A DNA stretch of 64,000 nucleotides from Tachypleus tridentatus (GCF_004210375.1 NW_027467782.1:23601276-23665275), one strand, 5' to 3'; positions 34,776-47,449 are shown, counted from the first letter of the stretch. Program-made: numbers and translations. Notes: generated by a model not told the origin, from the sequence alone.

Positions 34776-36378
34776 AGATACATGAGCACAGTTTTGGACA
34801 TCACCACCCAGAAGAAGAGTCATGGGCTTGTCTGATTGCATTTTCTCAAGATAAGGTTGAACTAGCTGCTGACAAGGGGTGATTGCTACAGTGATATCAG
34901 TGTGTTTTATTAAACTGTACCAAAATAATCAGACAAAGACTATTTTAAGAAAAGGCCTATTGAGTTCCTTTTACAAACCATCAGACATATATTAGGTCTA
35001 AACACAGGTTCATGATACAGGCTGATTTATTTGATACAATGTAGAAAAAAATTATTATATTTTTATGATATATATGTATGTATATCATCAGTGAGTGAAC
35101 ACACCGAAAATGTCTACTCAAAACTACTAATAATAGACCTACAACAAACAGATCTATTTGAAAAACGAATAAGTTAATGATTTACTGGGCCTAACAACAA
35201 TACATTGGAATGAGCAGCCACATGTGTGGCTTCACAGTTCCCTGCCTAAATTGATAACTCTTATCATTCAGTATCAAATAAAAAATTGATGTTGAAAAGT
35301 TTCATGCAAGCAATAAAAAAAACCAAAAAAAAACTGGACACATCTTAACTCTTAACATCCAAGTGCCAAATTGAGAGGCAGTATAGAGGCAGCCAGCTGC
35401 ATTAGGATGTGATGTTGTAATAGGGACAATTACTAAAAGAAATGAATGTGTTTTTCTGACATGAACTGTAACCTGTTAGGATTGAAAATATAAAACACTG
35501 GTCACGATGTTGAATACATATGGTATATTATATGATGAGATCAAAATTGTTACTGATAAGAAAACTGATTCAATAATCATGGAAGATTTTAATTTTACAC
35601 ATTTAATGGAATCATATAGAATGTAACAGAGAGAAAGATTTATTGGAGTGGTTCAGATTTTCTCTACCAACTGATGCTGTTTTAGTTTCTAGAAGCACTT
35701 CAGGGATTAATGCTTAAGTTATCTTTTAAGTGTATAATTAGCAATTTATCTTAATTTGTTGGTGAAATTAATCTTTGGGTACATCTAGCTGTATTGAAGA
35801 TTCTGAGGTACTACAGAATGAACTAAGTAAAATGGTAAGTTGAACAAATGTTTGTTAAATGACATTTAAATACAGTAAGTACAGGATAATTCATTTGACT
35901 TAAGTTAGATCACACATCCAATAAAGATGGAAACTAGCTCAAAGCATGAATAAAGAAAAATGTCTTTACATGGTAGAAAACAATTCTCACAAGCCATTCA
36001 AAAAAGTACTTCTTTGTTGCTATAAATATAGCTAATATAATTTATGATGTATTTTAAAACATCACAATTAAACGATTTAAAGAAATACCTCTTTATGTTA
36101 AGTCTCACTTGGAATGCTATGAACAATTTTGGTCTTGTTATCCAAGATACTGACTTAATGAAATGTGTTCAACTAGGATTATTCCAGGGATGGAAGGATT
36201 ACTTTATAGGGGCAGGGTAAGATCTTTCATCTTATTTTGTTGAGCTATACTCTGATGATAACTTAAAAGGACAACAGATTAGGTCTTGGAATGGACCAAA
36301 TGAATTACATTTAAGGTAATTTCATTTTTCTAACAGGATCATTGAGTTATGGAACGAGTTGTTGTGAGTAATTACTTA
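34776..36378. other. Intron-like sequence
   Basis: No gene or element end recognised. A 22-bp splice-flanked segment at 36379-36400 follows but contains a stop in the required phase. Confidence 0.35.
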
Positions 36379-36540
36379 CAGTAATAATACTTCTCTAAAA
36401 CCTGAGATGTAATACTACAAGCAACATCTTATAGCTACATTGAATTTGCAATAAAATACCTGTGTATAGTAATTAAAAATCTACCTTGCATATCAACACT
36501 AATTTTAATACTACTACAAAAAAGAATTCTTACATTATAC

Positions 36541-36611
36541 TCGAGGTTTCCTTGCCAATGTCAAAGAATGCAGATAAAGCCTGTTTTGATCTGATTTGCA
36601 CACACCATAGT
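36541..36611 (-). CDS. Internal exon of an unidentified minus-strand gene
   Basis: Minus strand: acceptor TTTTTACTACAG. Two frames are possible. With a donor at CGA|GTATAATG the exon (36541-36611) encodes DYGVCKSDQNRLYLHSLTL and then ARKPR, joining in phase to 37065-37086 and 28603-28710. With the stronger donor AAT|GTAAGAATT at 36534 a second frame gives LWCVQIRSKQALSAFFDIG. I prefer the first because it keeps phase with both neighbours. The exon itself is well supported; its frame is less certain. Confidence 0.55.
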
Positions 36612-37064
36612 CTGTAGTAAAAATTATATCCAAATTAAAAAAAATTTAATAACAAATTATACAAATCAGAGCACCTGAGTAAAAGCAAAATTTATTTATT
36701 TGATACTAAAGTATTGGATATTTCAATATTATTTTAATCTAAACAACTCAAAACTGACCCAAATGTCAAAATCCATAAACACACACAGTTAAGATTATAA
36801 TTTGACTATTTGTAATTTATGCTTGAAATTTTTTTAACTTATCAACTTTTAAATTGGAAGGAACAACAACATGATGTAGTCATTATTAACCTGGTAAAAG
36901 AGCCTTCAAAACAACAATTTTTCTTTCTGATGACCCACGAGTTTATGAACAAAATTATAAATACCTTGTACTTAAACTGATTACATGAAAAGTTATTTCA
37001 ACAACTATAAAAACTTGTTGTTTAATATTACACAAACAAAGATTATTAACACAAACTAGCTCAC

Positions 37065-37086
37065 CATTGGCAGTGCTATGGCTCAA
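37065..37086 (-). CDS. Candidate 22-bp microexon
   Basis: Minus strand: TTG to AATG followed by a good donor (AATG|GTGAGC). It encodes LSHSTAN plus one base, which would make an Asp codon with the next exon. The acceptor (TTCAAAG) is weak, and in-frame sequence further upstream (LLESSK) suggests the exon may start earlier. It was accepted because it links 38931-39013 to 36541-36611 in phase. Confidence 0.35.
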
Positions 37087-37945
37087 CTTTGAACTTTCCA
37101 ATAAGAATATGACACAGAAGTTGTTTTATTAAAATAAGTTTTTAACTTGATTGATAACTCTGAATTTCAGTTTTGCCTTAAAAACCTGAGAATCAATTAA
37201 ACCAACAGGTTTTTATGATTATCTTCAAAATATATACACTAATTACAGAAACAATATGAACTGTTCATCACACAAATGTTCTTAAGTTCTAGAAGCATCA
37301 CTCTGTCTGGTTTAAATTTTGAGGATGAAATAAATATTTTACTATTAATATTTCAAAACATCTGTTGGTACAGAAGTTAAGCTGTTTTTAAGATCTACCC
37401 TTACTATGATTACAATTAGTAAAATTTGTATTTCTCTACCAAACCCCTTTCTCTAGTTACAACAATAACTGACTCCAATGTCACTGACCTTCCAAGAATG
37501 TGTGGAAATAATCCTGTTATAACATTAATCCATGATATCTGTTGTGCACATTTCAAACAGTTATAAACAGGACTTACAAAAATCAGAGTGATGCATGACT
37601 CTTTTATCATAATTTAATTACCACATTCTTTGTTATTATTATTCAATATGTTCTATGACCATTCATGCACGTAAATTTCATAAAATAAGAACATTCATTT
37701 CATGTTACTATTATTAATTTATGTGCATAAAGAATGTATTTTCCATAAATGCATTGCTGATAAGTTTGATCCTTAGTGTTAAACGAAAACAAGTAAGAGA
37801 ACATAAACAATGTAAAAAAAATATAAATCCAAAAGTGAACAATAAAATGATTACAAACCAGAATATACAAAAAGGAGGAATTAATAAAATTACACTTTTC
37901 TAACAATTTTAATTAAATGATGAACTAATATGTAGTATTTTGATT
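37087..37945. other. Intron-like sequence
   Basis: AT-rich; no supported features. Overlapping opposite-strand frames at 37700-37906 are low-complexity chance frames. Confidence 0.4.
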
Positions 37946-38183
37946 TGTATTTTACTAACTAAAGAAAAGATATATTCATATAGGATTTTCTATAACTCAG
38001 TGACAGTTGGTAAATCAAATAGGCTTCACATTTATATTTAGTATTGTGATGAATTAAGTGTAATTGTATTTTACTAACTAAAGAAAAGATATATTCATAT
38101 AGGATTTTCTATAACTCAGTGACAGTTGGTAAATCAAATAGGCTTCACATTTATATTTAATATTGTGATGAATTAAGTGTAAT
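37946..38183. repeat. 119-bp tandem duplication
   Basis: The unit beginning TGTATTTTACTAACTAAAGA at 37946 recurs at 38065 with about one difference, so this is a recent tandem duplication. Confidence 0.94.
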
Positions 38184-38397
38184 ACCTGAAGAAAAACATT
38201 ATTTTTATTTTATATATTTCAGAATGGAAATGTTTATTTTAGTACATAAGTTTAAAAACAAAATATAATGTTATCTTTATGTACTAAATTAATTTATATT
38301 AAGCATATTTCAAATAAAGAAGGAGCTACTTAGAATAAGAAAGAGTAATACCATTGTCACCATTTTATTATGTTTAAATAAAATTAATTCTCTTCTT

Positions 38398-38604
38398 AGT
38401 AGCAAAATATTTAAAATTTTTATTCAAAAGATCAAAATCCTAAAATTCAGTATATAGTTAAAAATGAAATATAAATTATGACAGTATATAGTTTAGTTCT
38501 CTTCTTAGTAGCAAAATATTTAAAATTTTTATTCAAAAGATCAAAATCCTAAAATTAAATATATAATTAAAAATGAAATATAAATTATGACAATATATGA
38601 TTTA
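38398..38604. repeat. 99-bp tandem duplication
   Basis: The unit beginning TTCTCTTCTTAGTAGCAAAA at 38398 recurs at 38497 with several A-for-G and similar changes. It lies only 0.2 kb from the 119-bp duplication but is unrelated in sequence. Confidence 0.92.
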
Positions 38605-38930
38605 CTTTGACTATTTAAATTTAAAATAAAAATCCTTTTAATCAAAAGTGACCATGTTCATATTTTAAATTTCATACCTAATTTCTTATTTATTTTGTAC
38701 ACAAAAAACAACCTTAAAATACTGCAAATATTGTTTTCATCTACCACTGTTCAATATTTTGCCCATAATAAATCCACAATTTGTACAACAACATTAATGA
38801 TTTAAATACTGATCAAGAAGAATTCTCTTGGCCAAGCTGTCAACACACAGCTACACAGAGAAATACCATCTAAAGTATAAATTAACCCAATTCATAAAGC
38901 TGGTTTTTTATAATGTTCACAGTTATATAC

Positions 38931-39013
38931 CTGTCTAAGCAGCTGGACTGGACAATTATTTTCTAATGCTAACATCAGCAAAGAATAAATCAAGGAACCT
39001 CCATCATCTCTAC
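38931..39013 (-). CDS. Internal exon of an unidentified minus-strand gene
   Basis: Minus strand: acceptor CATTTATTTTCTCAG, 83 bp, donor CAG|GTATAT. The only open frame begins after two bases and reads RDDGGSLIYSLLMLALENNC and then PVQLLRQ. The first codon is completed by the previous exon (G|GT would give Gly). The Leu-rich pattern looks like a folded, helical domain. It ends in phase 0. No family recognised. Confidence 0.7.
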
Positions 39014-39118
39014 CTGAGAAAATAAATGTATATGATAAATAACAAATTTTGTTCATGTAAAAAACCATAGAAGTTAAACTGTTAGATAAGCACACTCATT
39101 GTTAAAATTTATCTTAAG

Positions 39119-39260
39119 ATGGCTGGTATGGGTATTAAAACTTTTATTAAAATAAAGTAGAGAACAACATTTCAACCTTCTTAAGCCTTAACCTTCTTTA
39201 GGTTAAAAAAAGAGAGTTTTGAGAAACTTTTACTTCAAGTGAATTTCTCATCACAAAACA
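39119..39260 (-). repeat. Penelope-type terminal repeat fragment
   Basis: Complement of the terminus at 17140-17215: GGCTGGTATGGGTATTAAAA, then GAGAACAACATTTCAACCTT, then ACCTTCTTTAGGTTAAAAAA, then CTTCAAGTGAATTTCTCATC. Read on the minus strand it holds GGTTGAAATGTTGTTC, the decayed GAAA side of a hammerhead-like core. Confidence 0.65.
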
Positions 39261-39458
39261 CTCATTGTTAATTCACTGTTCTTTTGGGGGATTACATACA
39301 TACTATATTATCAAAAGTACTGTAATATAAATATATGACAAGGTGGTTATGTTTCACTCTTGAGATTTCATTTAATAGGATATGAAATTACAGCTGACAA
39401 TAGTTAATAACACTTAATACCAACCATTGACAAACATCTGATAAAATATTCTTATTCC

Positions 39459-39480
39459 AGTGTGTGTGTGTGTGTGTGCA
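39459..39480. repeat. (GT)n microsatellite
   Basis: A run of GT dinucleotides inside the intron. Confidence 0.9.
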
Positions 39481-39858
39481 AGTATATATTTTCTAATAAA
39501 CAAAAATAAAAAAACTGAACAAATCAGAAGAATCCCTAGGGTACAGACATGGGATATAAAATGTATCATAGGTTTCAGAGGTGACTGAAGAAGTAGAAAC
39601 CAATACTGTGATGGGGATAAATGAATTGTCAGTTTTAAACTCAACTGTGAGTTTCACAAGAAGAAATACATAAATAATAATAAAATAATCAAAAGAAATA
39701 AGAATTTATCATTCTTAAATATTGAATGATAAAAAATAAAGAAGTAAAGCAAACAATTATCTCTTCTTGCTACAATTTTTGTACTCAGTTGCTGCTCTGA
39801 GTCTTTTAAAATTTTGCATATGAAGGATATCAAACAAATTTTTTTTTAGGTTTTCTTC

Positions 39859-39896
39859 ACACACACACACAGATATATATATATATATATATATGC
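39859..39896. repeat. (CA)n(TA)n compound microsatellite
   Basis: CA repeats run directly into TA repeats. Confidence 0.9.
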
Positions 39897-40986
39897 ACAG
39901 TTAAATAACCAAAACATCATAAATAACTGAACTGATACCATAGAATTTAACTGTAATTTATATAGCTTAGTACCTAAAACTTATTTGGATTTAGTAAAAT
40001 ATGAAATTTCAAGCAGACTAAAGACACAACCTATCTTCTTGAAATTTTGGTTTGAAAGAATGTGGCAGCTTTTTTACAGATTAAAAGAGCTAAGTAAACT
40101 ACTCTGGAGGATATTCTAAACTTTTGATTGGTTATTCACATATCATTTTGAAGTAAGTGTATATAACTAACCATATGGTGAAAGAAGCCGCTAGGTTTGA
40201 TTCAGTATGCAAGTCGTATCTCAGCAAAATAAAAAGATATAAGGTTCTTATTTTTCATTCTAGCCTGATAATATTAATAATTTGAGTTTCTAATTAGTAT
40301 GAAACTATAGACTTAGTATTTTGGGATCACAGTCATCTGATTTTAACCAATACTGCATTCAAAGTACTACACGACTCACTGGAATCTATGTTCAGATTCT
40401 TTAAATATTTAACCTTTAAATTAAGAAATTAACTTATGTATGTACATAGTATTAAAGTTTGAATTATATTCTACAATGTGATTCCAAATTTATTGACCTA
40501 AATTCATAAAATAGTAGTTCAATAAAATTTTGAATGTAAGGCAACAAACACAATGACATCACGTTTGAGATGTATTTAGGAGGTTTTAAGAGATTATGCA
40601 AAAAGATTTGAGATTTTGACAATGAAGAGTAGTTTTTTTCAGTCATAACATGAAATCACTTTGCACCCTATTTTCACAAGCAAATCTTTAGTAAAGATAT
40701 TTCATTAAAAAGTTTGATTTTTTGTATACAAAATACTTGTAATATTTAGTAAAAGTCTACCAAATTTTGTGAAGATACACATGCAATAACAAAAGTTATA
40801 GTTCAAATACTTAACATGTGCAAATTTGAAGGTGAAGTCGTATATAATACCAAGTCAGTAGCTAAAGGATTAAATAATTCTCCTTTTCATCAAAGTCCAC
40901 AAGACAGATTCAATAACTTCAAAATGCCATTCAATAAGACAATTTATTTCTTCTCTATATCTGTTATTACAAGCTGTGAAACTCAC

Positions 40987-41007
40987 CTAAGAAACTGTCC
41001 ATTATGA
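40987..41007 (-). CDS. Possible 21-bp microexon
   Basis: Minus strand: GGTTTAAG acceptor-like edge, TC ATA ATG GAC AGT TTC TTA G, strong donor TTAG|GTGAGT. Its last base would complete GGT (Gly) with the exon at 38931-39013, giving MDSFLG then RDDGGS. The acceptor is weak and the 5' phase does not match the exon at 42889-42960, so another exon would have to lie between. Confidence 0.25.
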
Positions 41008-42654
41008 CTTAAACCGAAAGTCAATCTAACTTCACTTTTACAAACATACTTGCATTAATTTGAGACATTATGATGTAACAGTACTCAATTTAAGCAACAA
41101 GAAAAATTCAGAAGGCTTGAGTAATGTGACATTAATTCATAACTGGTTATTTCTTCCAAGTTATACATTTCCTGTAATGAAAATATATTTGCAATAGGTA
41201 TTTATCTCCTCTCTCAAATATAGCAATATGGTTCAGTGCTACCCTCTATATGCAAAATTCTTTGCATGCCACAAGTCTTCAACTTTCACAAACCACACAA
41301 TCAATGTGATTCAACTGCACCTCACATGTAGATCAAGAGACAGCACTCTACTAATACAAGTGCAACACACCCTCCCTCTATTCCATTCTACTGTTTTTGA
41401 CAGAAATTGTAATCACCAGTTTTCAGTATAAAGGAGGAGTGACAAGTATCTATAGGATATATATTTTCAATATATTCTTCTCACATATACAACTAGAATC
41501 TCACACTGAACAAGTAAGTTTTCTTGACTGGTACAAGAAAAAAAGAAGCATCCATCACAAGCTTCTGAAGAACATGCAAAAAAACAGGAGATCATCAAAG
41601 TAGAAGATCCTATGTAGGAGACCACACAACTTCTGTTACAGGTATATTCTACACCCAATGTTGTACCCATGCATTACTTCCACTAAAATGTGTAACTAGA
41701 ATAGGCAGAGTCCAGTGACAATGATAGAAATAAGTATCCTTCAAAAGCACATGACAGACATCATAAGTGTGATCCCAACAAGGAACACACATGGGAAACC
41801 ACACCACTTCTGTACCAGGTATACACTATGCAAAGTGTGGAAACAGGTGTCACATATATGGGTGGAAAGTGAGAAGAGCACAATCAAATGGGAGAGAAAG
41901 AAAGAAACACTAAGTGAGTTTGAATCCAAACAACAATACACTGGAATCTCAGTCCCCATGAAGAAAGACTAGACAAGAACCATCTACAATCAGATATGTG
42001 AGAAATGTGCTCAAAATGTGTTGAGTCGCTAAGGCAAGTGGCTCATCAACTCCAGTCCAAACCCAAGCAGCATCAGGATTACTATTTCTGACTTGTGATT
42101 GGAGGAGGATCCCCACCATCTTTATCTCAAGGTTAGTAGAACAGTATTATACACATGCCTAACCAATCTACTAAAAGAAGCAAAAGAGCAAATCCACAAC
42201 CACCCACACATACAACAGTCCAACACTCAAATGATGGTGTGAAGGGACGTACCAGTGTGGCATTTTGCATTGCAGGAAAAAAACAAACACTGTTAGGAGA
42301 AAAAAGACACCTCTTATAACAACCAATCTCCCAACAGTTTAAAACTAGGAAACCCTCAGTTGAGACACTCAGACCTGAAAACAGTAATGGTGCTCAAAGC
42401 AACAATAATAATTTCAGAAATTGTAAAACAAACTTAAGAAGTCATATTAAACCATGAAGAATTCAAAAAAGAGAAAACAAAATTAATAAACAAAGGTAAA
42501 TTATCTCTGCAAACGACTACAGAAACAATTAACTGTAGCAAATCAAGTTAATCGTTACTTCACAAAAGAAATGGAATGAACACTTGAAGGAAAAGAGTTA
42601 ACAACTGAAAAACATCTGCACTCAATCACTGTCTAATAAGAAGTAACAGTTCAT
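41008..42654. repeat. Old dispersed repeat, related to 45330-45950
   Basis: Segments here recur at 45.3-45.9 kb: TTCAGTGCTACCCTCTATAT with CATGCCACAAGTCTTC (41233-41282 versus 45334-45387), and ACCACACCACTTCTGTACCA with a downstream CAAAGTGTGGAAACAGGTGT (41797-41850 versus 45767-45810). Several frames of 60-85 codons are present but broken. It is most likely a decayed retroelement of unknown type. Confidence 0.4.
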
Positions 42655-42805
42655 TGTAAAGGGAGTCAGGAGGGTGTGTCACACTCCTATTGAGAGTTTA
42701 CATGACAACTTACATGCCAGACACAGTTGAGCCACATGGAAGTTCAAGGATTATGGCATGACAAACATTTCTGCACACAGAAGGCAGCACTGAATGAAAA
42801 TAGTT
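42655..42805. repeat. Dispersed repeat shared with 5505-5690
   Basis: Same landmarks and order as at 5505-5690 (GTGTGTCACACTCCTATT through GAAGGCAGCACTGAATGA). It directly follows the old repeat at 41.0-42.65 kb and could be its terminal region. Confidence 0.5.
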
Positions 42806-42888
42806 ATACATGTAAGAAGAAGTACTGTACTACACCAGAAACTTTACAATTTGGATTCAATCTATAATCAAAAACATATTCAACTTAC

Positions 42889-42960
42889 CCACAACACATC
42901 TAGAATTCCATATACAAAGTCTTTGTTCCCTAACAGATCATCTAGGACTAGGTTAACAAC
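42889..42960 (-). CDS. Internal exon of an unidentified minus-strand gene
   Basis: Minus strand: acceptor TACATTTGTCAG, 72 bp (24 codons), strong donor TGG|GTAAGTTG. The single open frame, phase 0 at both ends, reads VVNLVLDDLLGNKDFVYGIL and then DVLW. The alternating hydrophobic/acidic pattern suggests an amphipathic helix pair, as in helical-repeat proteins, but no family is recognised. Confidence 0.72.
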
Positions 42961-44261
42961 CTGACAAATGTACAAAAAATACATGTATATACACACTATT
43001 TTATTATGCCATCCCACATTATGTTCAACATATAAAGCACTTAAATTCAAACTAACATACAGAACTCATATTCTTAATTTTCCATGGTCTTTTTCAATTT
43101 CTTATAACAATACATGCATAGTTCATTCATAAAGTTCATTTACTGTTTATTGTACTTTTTAATCAGTCAAAATGATTCATTTTATAATCATGCTATTCTT
43201 TATAACACACTACATTAGTTCTTGTAGATGATTATAAGCAGCTACACATCTTCCTTAAGCATTCGTGATGAGCCCAATCAAGTTCACAGATTAATCCCAC
43301 ACTCTTTAAATGAAAGTAGTTTTATGGGTTTTATTAAATATTGGACCAAATAAAGTGTGGAAAAAAACCCCATAAAACTCTACCCTTTCACAAAAAAATA
43401 TATTACTTTATGGTAAGTAACCAGAACTATTATACAGCCAATCAAATTTTATTTAACAATGCCAAACTGATTCACGCTACAACGTGTAACATTGACATCC
43501 ACTGCATTAATGATCACATGCCTAGAAAGTACTAGTTTATTCCATTCTTTCTCCTCCATAAATTGTGAAACAAAGTTACCCTGTCTATTATAAATTGTCT
43601 ATGTGATTACTTAGTAAGTTACTTAGTTGTAGCATTTCTCTGTTTGAAAACTGCTATAAGAATAGTTTTACTAAAGTTAATTTTATTTATTTATACAATA
43701 GTCATAAATTGTAGGAAAAGACATCATATTACTCATTATCAAATGCAATTACAAAACAATGATTTATTTATAAAACAAACTCATAATATATAAGGGTGTC
43801 AATAATAAACTCTTATTCACTGTGCTATATGTAATGCTCCCATTAATTTATGGGGCAGCCAAAACAATAAAGATTACAAACAATGTATATGAGCATGTTA
43901 GATGGATGTGGCTAAATCAGTCAATATAAGAATTAAATGTATGATCTTCTATCAAAGCATGTTACAACTATACTTCAAATATTTTATAATACATAAACAG
44001 TACTGAATACCTTCTTTATAAGGTGCATATGGTGACATAAATGCCATGTACACAGAGTAAGTTTTCAGTTTATCACTATTGATACATTTATAAATAGTGG
44101 TGTTATAAAAACAGATACTTTTCTTCATACCTCACTTATATTTCTGAGTTTTTATACAAGTCTTTACAAAGACCAGTGTTTTAGATACAGTTAACTACAA
44201 GACAATTGTTTGCTTTACACTTACAGATGTCAAGGCGAATTCATTCTTGTAGATTCAGCAT
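42961..44261. other. Intron-like sequence
   Basis: AT-rich, no accepted exon. The minus-strand segment near 44230-44250 ends in a GTAAGTG donor but has no usable acceptor in frame. Confidence 0.35.
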
Positions 44262-44345
44262 ATGATGATGAAGTTGTTATAAAATGAGCTATCTGTACTC
44301 TGTCCATTATGGGTATCAAAATCCAATTTTAGACATTGTAAGTTA
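44262..44345 (-). repeat. tRNA-derived SINE fragment, type B
   Basis: GAGCTATCTGTACTCTGTCC, ATTATGGGTATCAAAATCCA, then TTTAGACATTGTAAGTTACA, matching the order at 59798-59925 and 8738-8860. Confidence 0.5.
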
Positions 44346-46919
44346 CAAAACTTACCACTGACACACAAGGTGCGGGCATGTATGTAAGACAAATACACGA
44401 ATGAACAACAAAGCCCAAAATCTATGTAGCCTATATTAATGTATAATGATGCAGCAAACATGCAGCACAAAGCTAACATCTACTCATCTGAAAGCACATT
44501 ACAGATAATTTTTATTTTTCTAAGGAACACACAGCCATTGATTGTGAAAGGAATGGATGACCAATAACAGGAAGCAAGAACCATGGTGTTCAAACTGTGA
44601 TGTGTGGCCCCAGGGTGGGGGGATTGGTGGTTGGTGAAGGATGGGATATGTAATTAGGACTATGAGAGCACATATATTACATCTGAACAAATTTAAAAAT
44701 GAACAAGTTTGAAAACTGCTGGCTGAACGTCACTGCCAGTGAGTAATATAGCAGCAAAAACATGGGAAAACTGGGTCAGTCATGGAACAAGCAGAGGTTA
44801 ATTGTATGCTGAAAAATAAACAGATAGAGAGGTTACACACCTAAAACTATGCAACGTGAAGCAAAGAAAGTGCTAAAAGTCCCTGAAAGTATGTAAATTC
44901 TGAGAAACAAAGAGCTTTGATTTTTTGACAGCAGGTGGCTTTTCATTATTTGTTGTAGAAATGTGATCCATCTACAACGACTTCTGATGCATACAGAGGT
45001 GTGCTGGTTGTCTAAAAGGAAAGTATTCAGTTACATTATACAAATGAAAAAATAATTTTGTATTTTTCTATTAGATTGTAGCCCTACATTAGTAGTACAT
45101 TTTATGGATGAAAAGTGGCTTTTTGCACTGTGCTATCAAGCTAATATTTTTACTCAGCTCAACAACCTTATGATGTCACTGCAAGGTCCAAATGGTAATA
45201 TTTTGCAACTCAGTAACAAAGTGATTGCATTTTACAAAAAAAACGGTTCTACTGAGAATAGTTATAATATTCCTATACTGAAAATGTATTTATGATAGAC
45301 ACTGACATCCAGTCACAAGACTATCTATTCTGATTCAGTGCTGTCCCTATATACAAACTTCTTCTTTACACATGCCACAAGTCTTCTGATTCCCCCTATT
45401 GGAACTGTAATATTAGATCATGTTGCTCATGCAAATAATCATGCATCACCTCCTCACCAATATAAGCATGGCATGCTCATGTGACTCCCTCTACATTCCT
45501 CTACTGAACTATCACTTCAAAGTTTGGCAAAACATGACAGCACTAGAGAAGTGTGAAAAGAGGATATTACCTATCATAAATACATTTTCTGTATATGAAA
45601 ATAATAGCTTTTGATACAGTACTTACTTCCTCACAAAAGATTAATGAGAACCCCATGTTGATAAGGAAGAGGGACTGGCATGAGAAAATGACAAATACCT
45701 TCCAAAAGTATCCAAATGATACATCTGGAAAAAAGATATTCAGATCAAAAGATCAAAAAAGTAAAACCACACCACTTTTGGGTCATGTATACTCTTTGCC
45801 CAACTGTGAAATTCAATGGAATTGTCACCATCTCAGAATTAATGATGTGGAAACCAGATACTGAAAATAGTGAAAATATCCTCAACTGCAACACCAAGAT
45901 AGAAATTCATTTGTGAAAGATGTAGTATAAGCGGTATGGAGAAAGATGGATATCCAAAATTATGGGGAAACATCAAAGCCAACAGGAAGGCAAGAGCTAA
46001 AGCAATGAAGATAAAGAAATAAAAGAAAATTATGATCACATGGTATCTTCTACTGATTTGGCAGAATCTATAAAATGAAACATAAACAAAGCATGCATAA
46101 GACCTCAAAACATACAGAACCTCATGAGTAAGAGAATAATGACAGAATTCAGTAGCTCCATATGTCAAAAATGTAAAGAAGAAGGTTGAGCTCACTCAGC
46201 AAGTAATCAGATATTGAAGAAATCAGTACTGAATCAACAGCAGCCAAATGAATAGATTACCAAAATAAAAAGAAAGTCATGGGAGATAATGACTTCAGAA
46301 TAGGACTGGGAATTCCATATGTCCATACAGTGGCTGAAGCTGCAGACCTAGTGAGCACATTCTCCATGTGAATGCCTTCAGATCTCAGTTGAAAATATAC
46401 AGTTCTGATTTTGAATCACAAATAATGCTCCTGTAGGAAATTTGTGAAACTCAGTAGTATTATGTAAAGTGAGCCCAAAGGTGGACAAAGTGTAAAAGCC
46501 AAGCTATTACACAACAAAAACTGAGGGGTAATTCTAGAAATAACTGATAACTCAGCCTATGATTGCTGGCCTCTCAAAAGTAAAATGTATGTATCAGGAA
46601 TTGACAGTAGAAAAAAAGAAATTCACTGGTAAATATGCTGATGATGGATGGCTTGGCTTTAAGAAAATATGTATTAAAATCAGCAGAATCTACAATAAAC
46701 AGGAACAATAGACCAGACATCAAGTACTTGCCCACCAGAATGGTTCTCACAGTTCACATTCTCTGTGCAGTTAATCAATCAGAAAATTGAATCACAAGTT
46801 TTTGGAAGTATTTCTGTTACAGTTGGCAGCCATAAAGCATTCTCTATGCACAAGGTAATATAGGACATAACATACAATTACCTAATAAAAAAAATTCACA
46901 GATGTTGAAATAATTTAAG
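44346..46919. other. Decayed repeat region
   Basis: The part 45330-45950 is related to 41.2-41.9 kb (see there). Frames 45595-45864 and 45839-46195 are broken and unrecognised. No host exon seen. Confidence 0.35.
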
Positions 46920-46921
46920 AG

Positions 46922-47050
46922 GAGCCCCCAGTGGCACAGTATTTCTGTGGGTTTATACTGCTAAAATCCTGGTTTCCATCCCCTTGGTGGGCAGAGCACA
47001 GATAGCCCCTTGTGTAGCTTTGTGTTTAACAACAAATAACAACAAGTTTA
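46922..47050 (+). repeat. tRNA-derived SINE, type B
   Basis: Begins with a tRNA-like head: GTGGCACAGTATTTCTGTGG (box A region), GGTTTATACTGCTAAAATCC (anticodon arm), TGGTTTCCATCCCCTTGG (box B region). A body follows (GAGCACAGATAGCCCCTTGT, GTAGCTTTGTGTTTAACAAC) and an AAC-rich tail. The reverse-oriented copies at 5390, 8738, 12035, 44262 and 59798 are its relatives. Diverged. Confidence 0.65.
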
Positions 47051-47379
47051 CGAAGAATTGTTTAAGGTATAACACAGTACTGTTCCTCAACACACAGATG
47101 AAAAACTCAGATGGACTGCAATAGTTAGAATTTGATTCCTGTTTACAAAAACGGAAACTGTCTGACAGAATATTTATTAATCATTTATCTGGTATGTCAA
47201 TGTATGTATAACCACAACAATCTGACTATAATTCTTAAGCCTCTTGAACTGACTAAAAGAACAACAGTGGGAAATTATCATTACTTAAACTTAAGTCAAA
47301 TTATTTACCAACAAACTAACTCAGCGTAAAATCTGTGTGAAATTAGATTTAAACCAAAAACATGAACTTTTTTTCTTAC

Positions 47380-47449
47380 ACTTTTATTGCTCGACAGATG
47401 ACCCAAATGACCACACGTGGAGCTCCATTAAGTTCAGGCATAGCTCTCG
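47380..47449 (-). CDS. Internal exon of an unidentified minus-strand gene
   Basis: Minus strand: acceptor TTTGTTTCTAAATTAG, 70 bp, donor AAAGT|GTAAGA. After two bases it reads RAMPELNGAPRVVIWVICRA and then IK, with two bases left over. The base composition is markedly less AT-rich than the flanks, as expected for coding sequence. The in-frame sequence upstream of the acceptor (LPTFVSKLA) is also open, so the exon might start earlier. No family recognised. It sits 0.2 kb from the edge of the large minisatellite block. Confidence 0.6.

Noticed and set aside
36379..36400. 22-bp minus-strand microexon between ATCTCAG and GTAAGTAATT
   Set aside because: In the phase required by the preceding exon (when that uses its GTAAGAATT donor) it brings in a stop codon.
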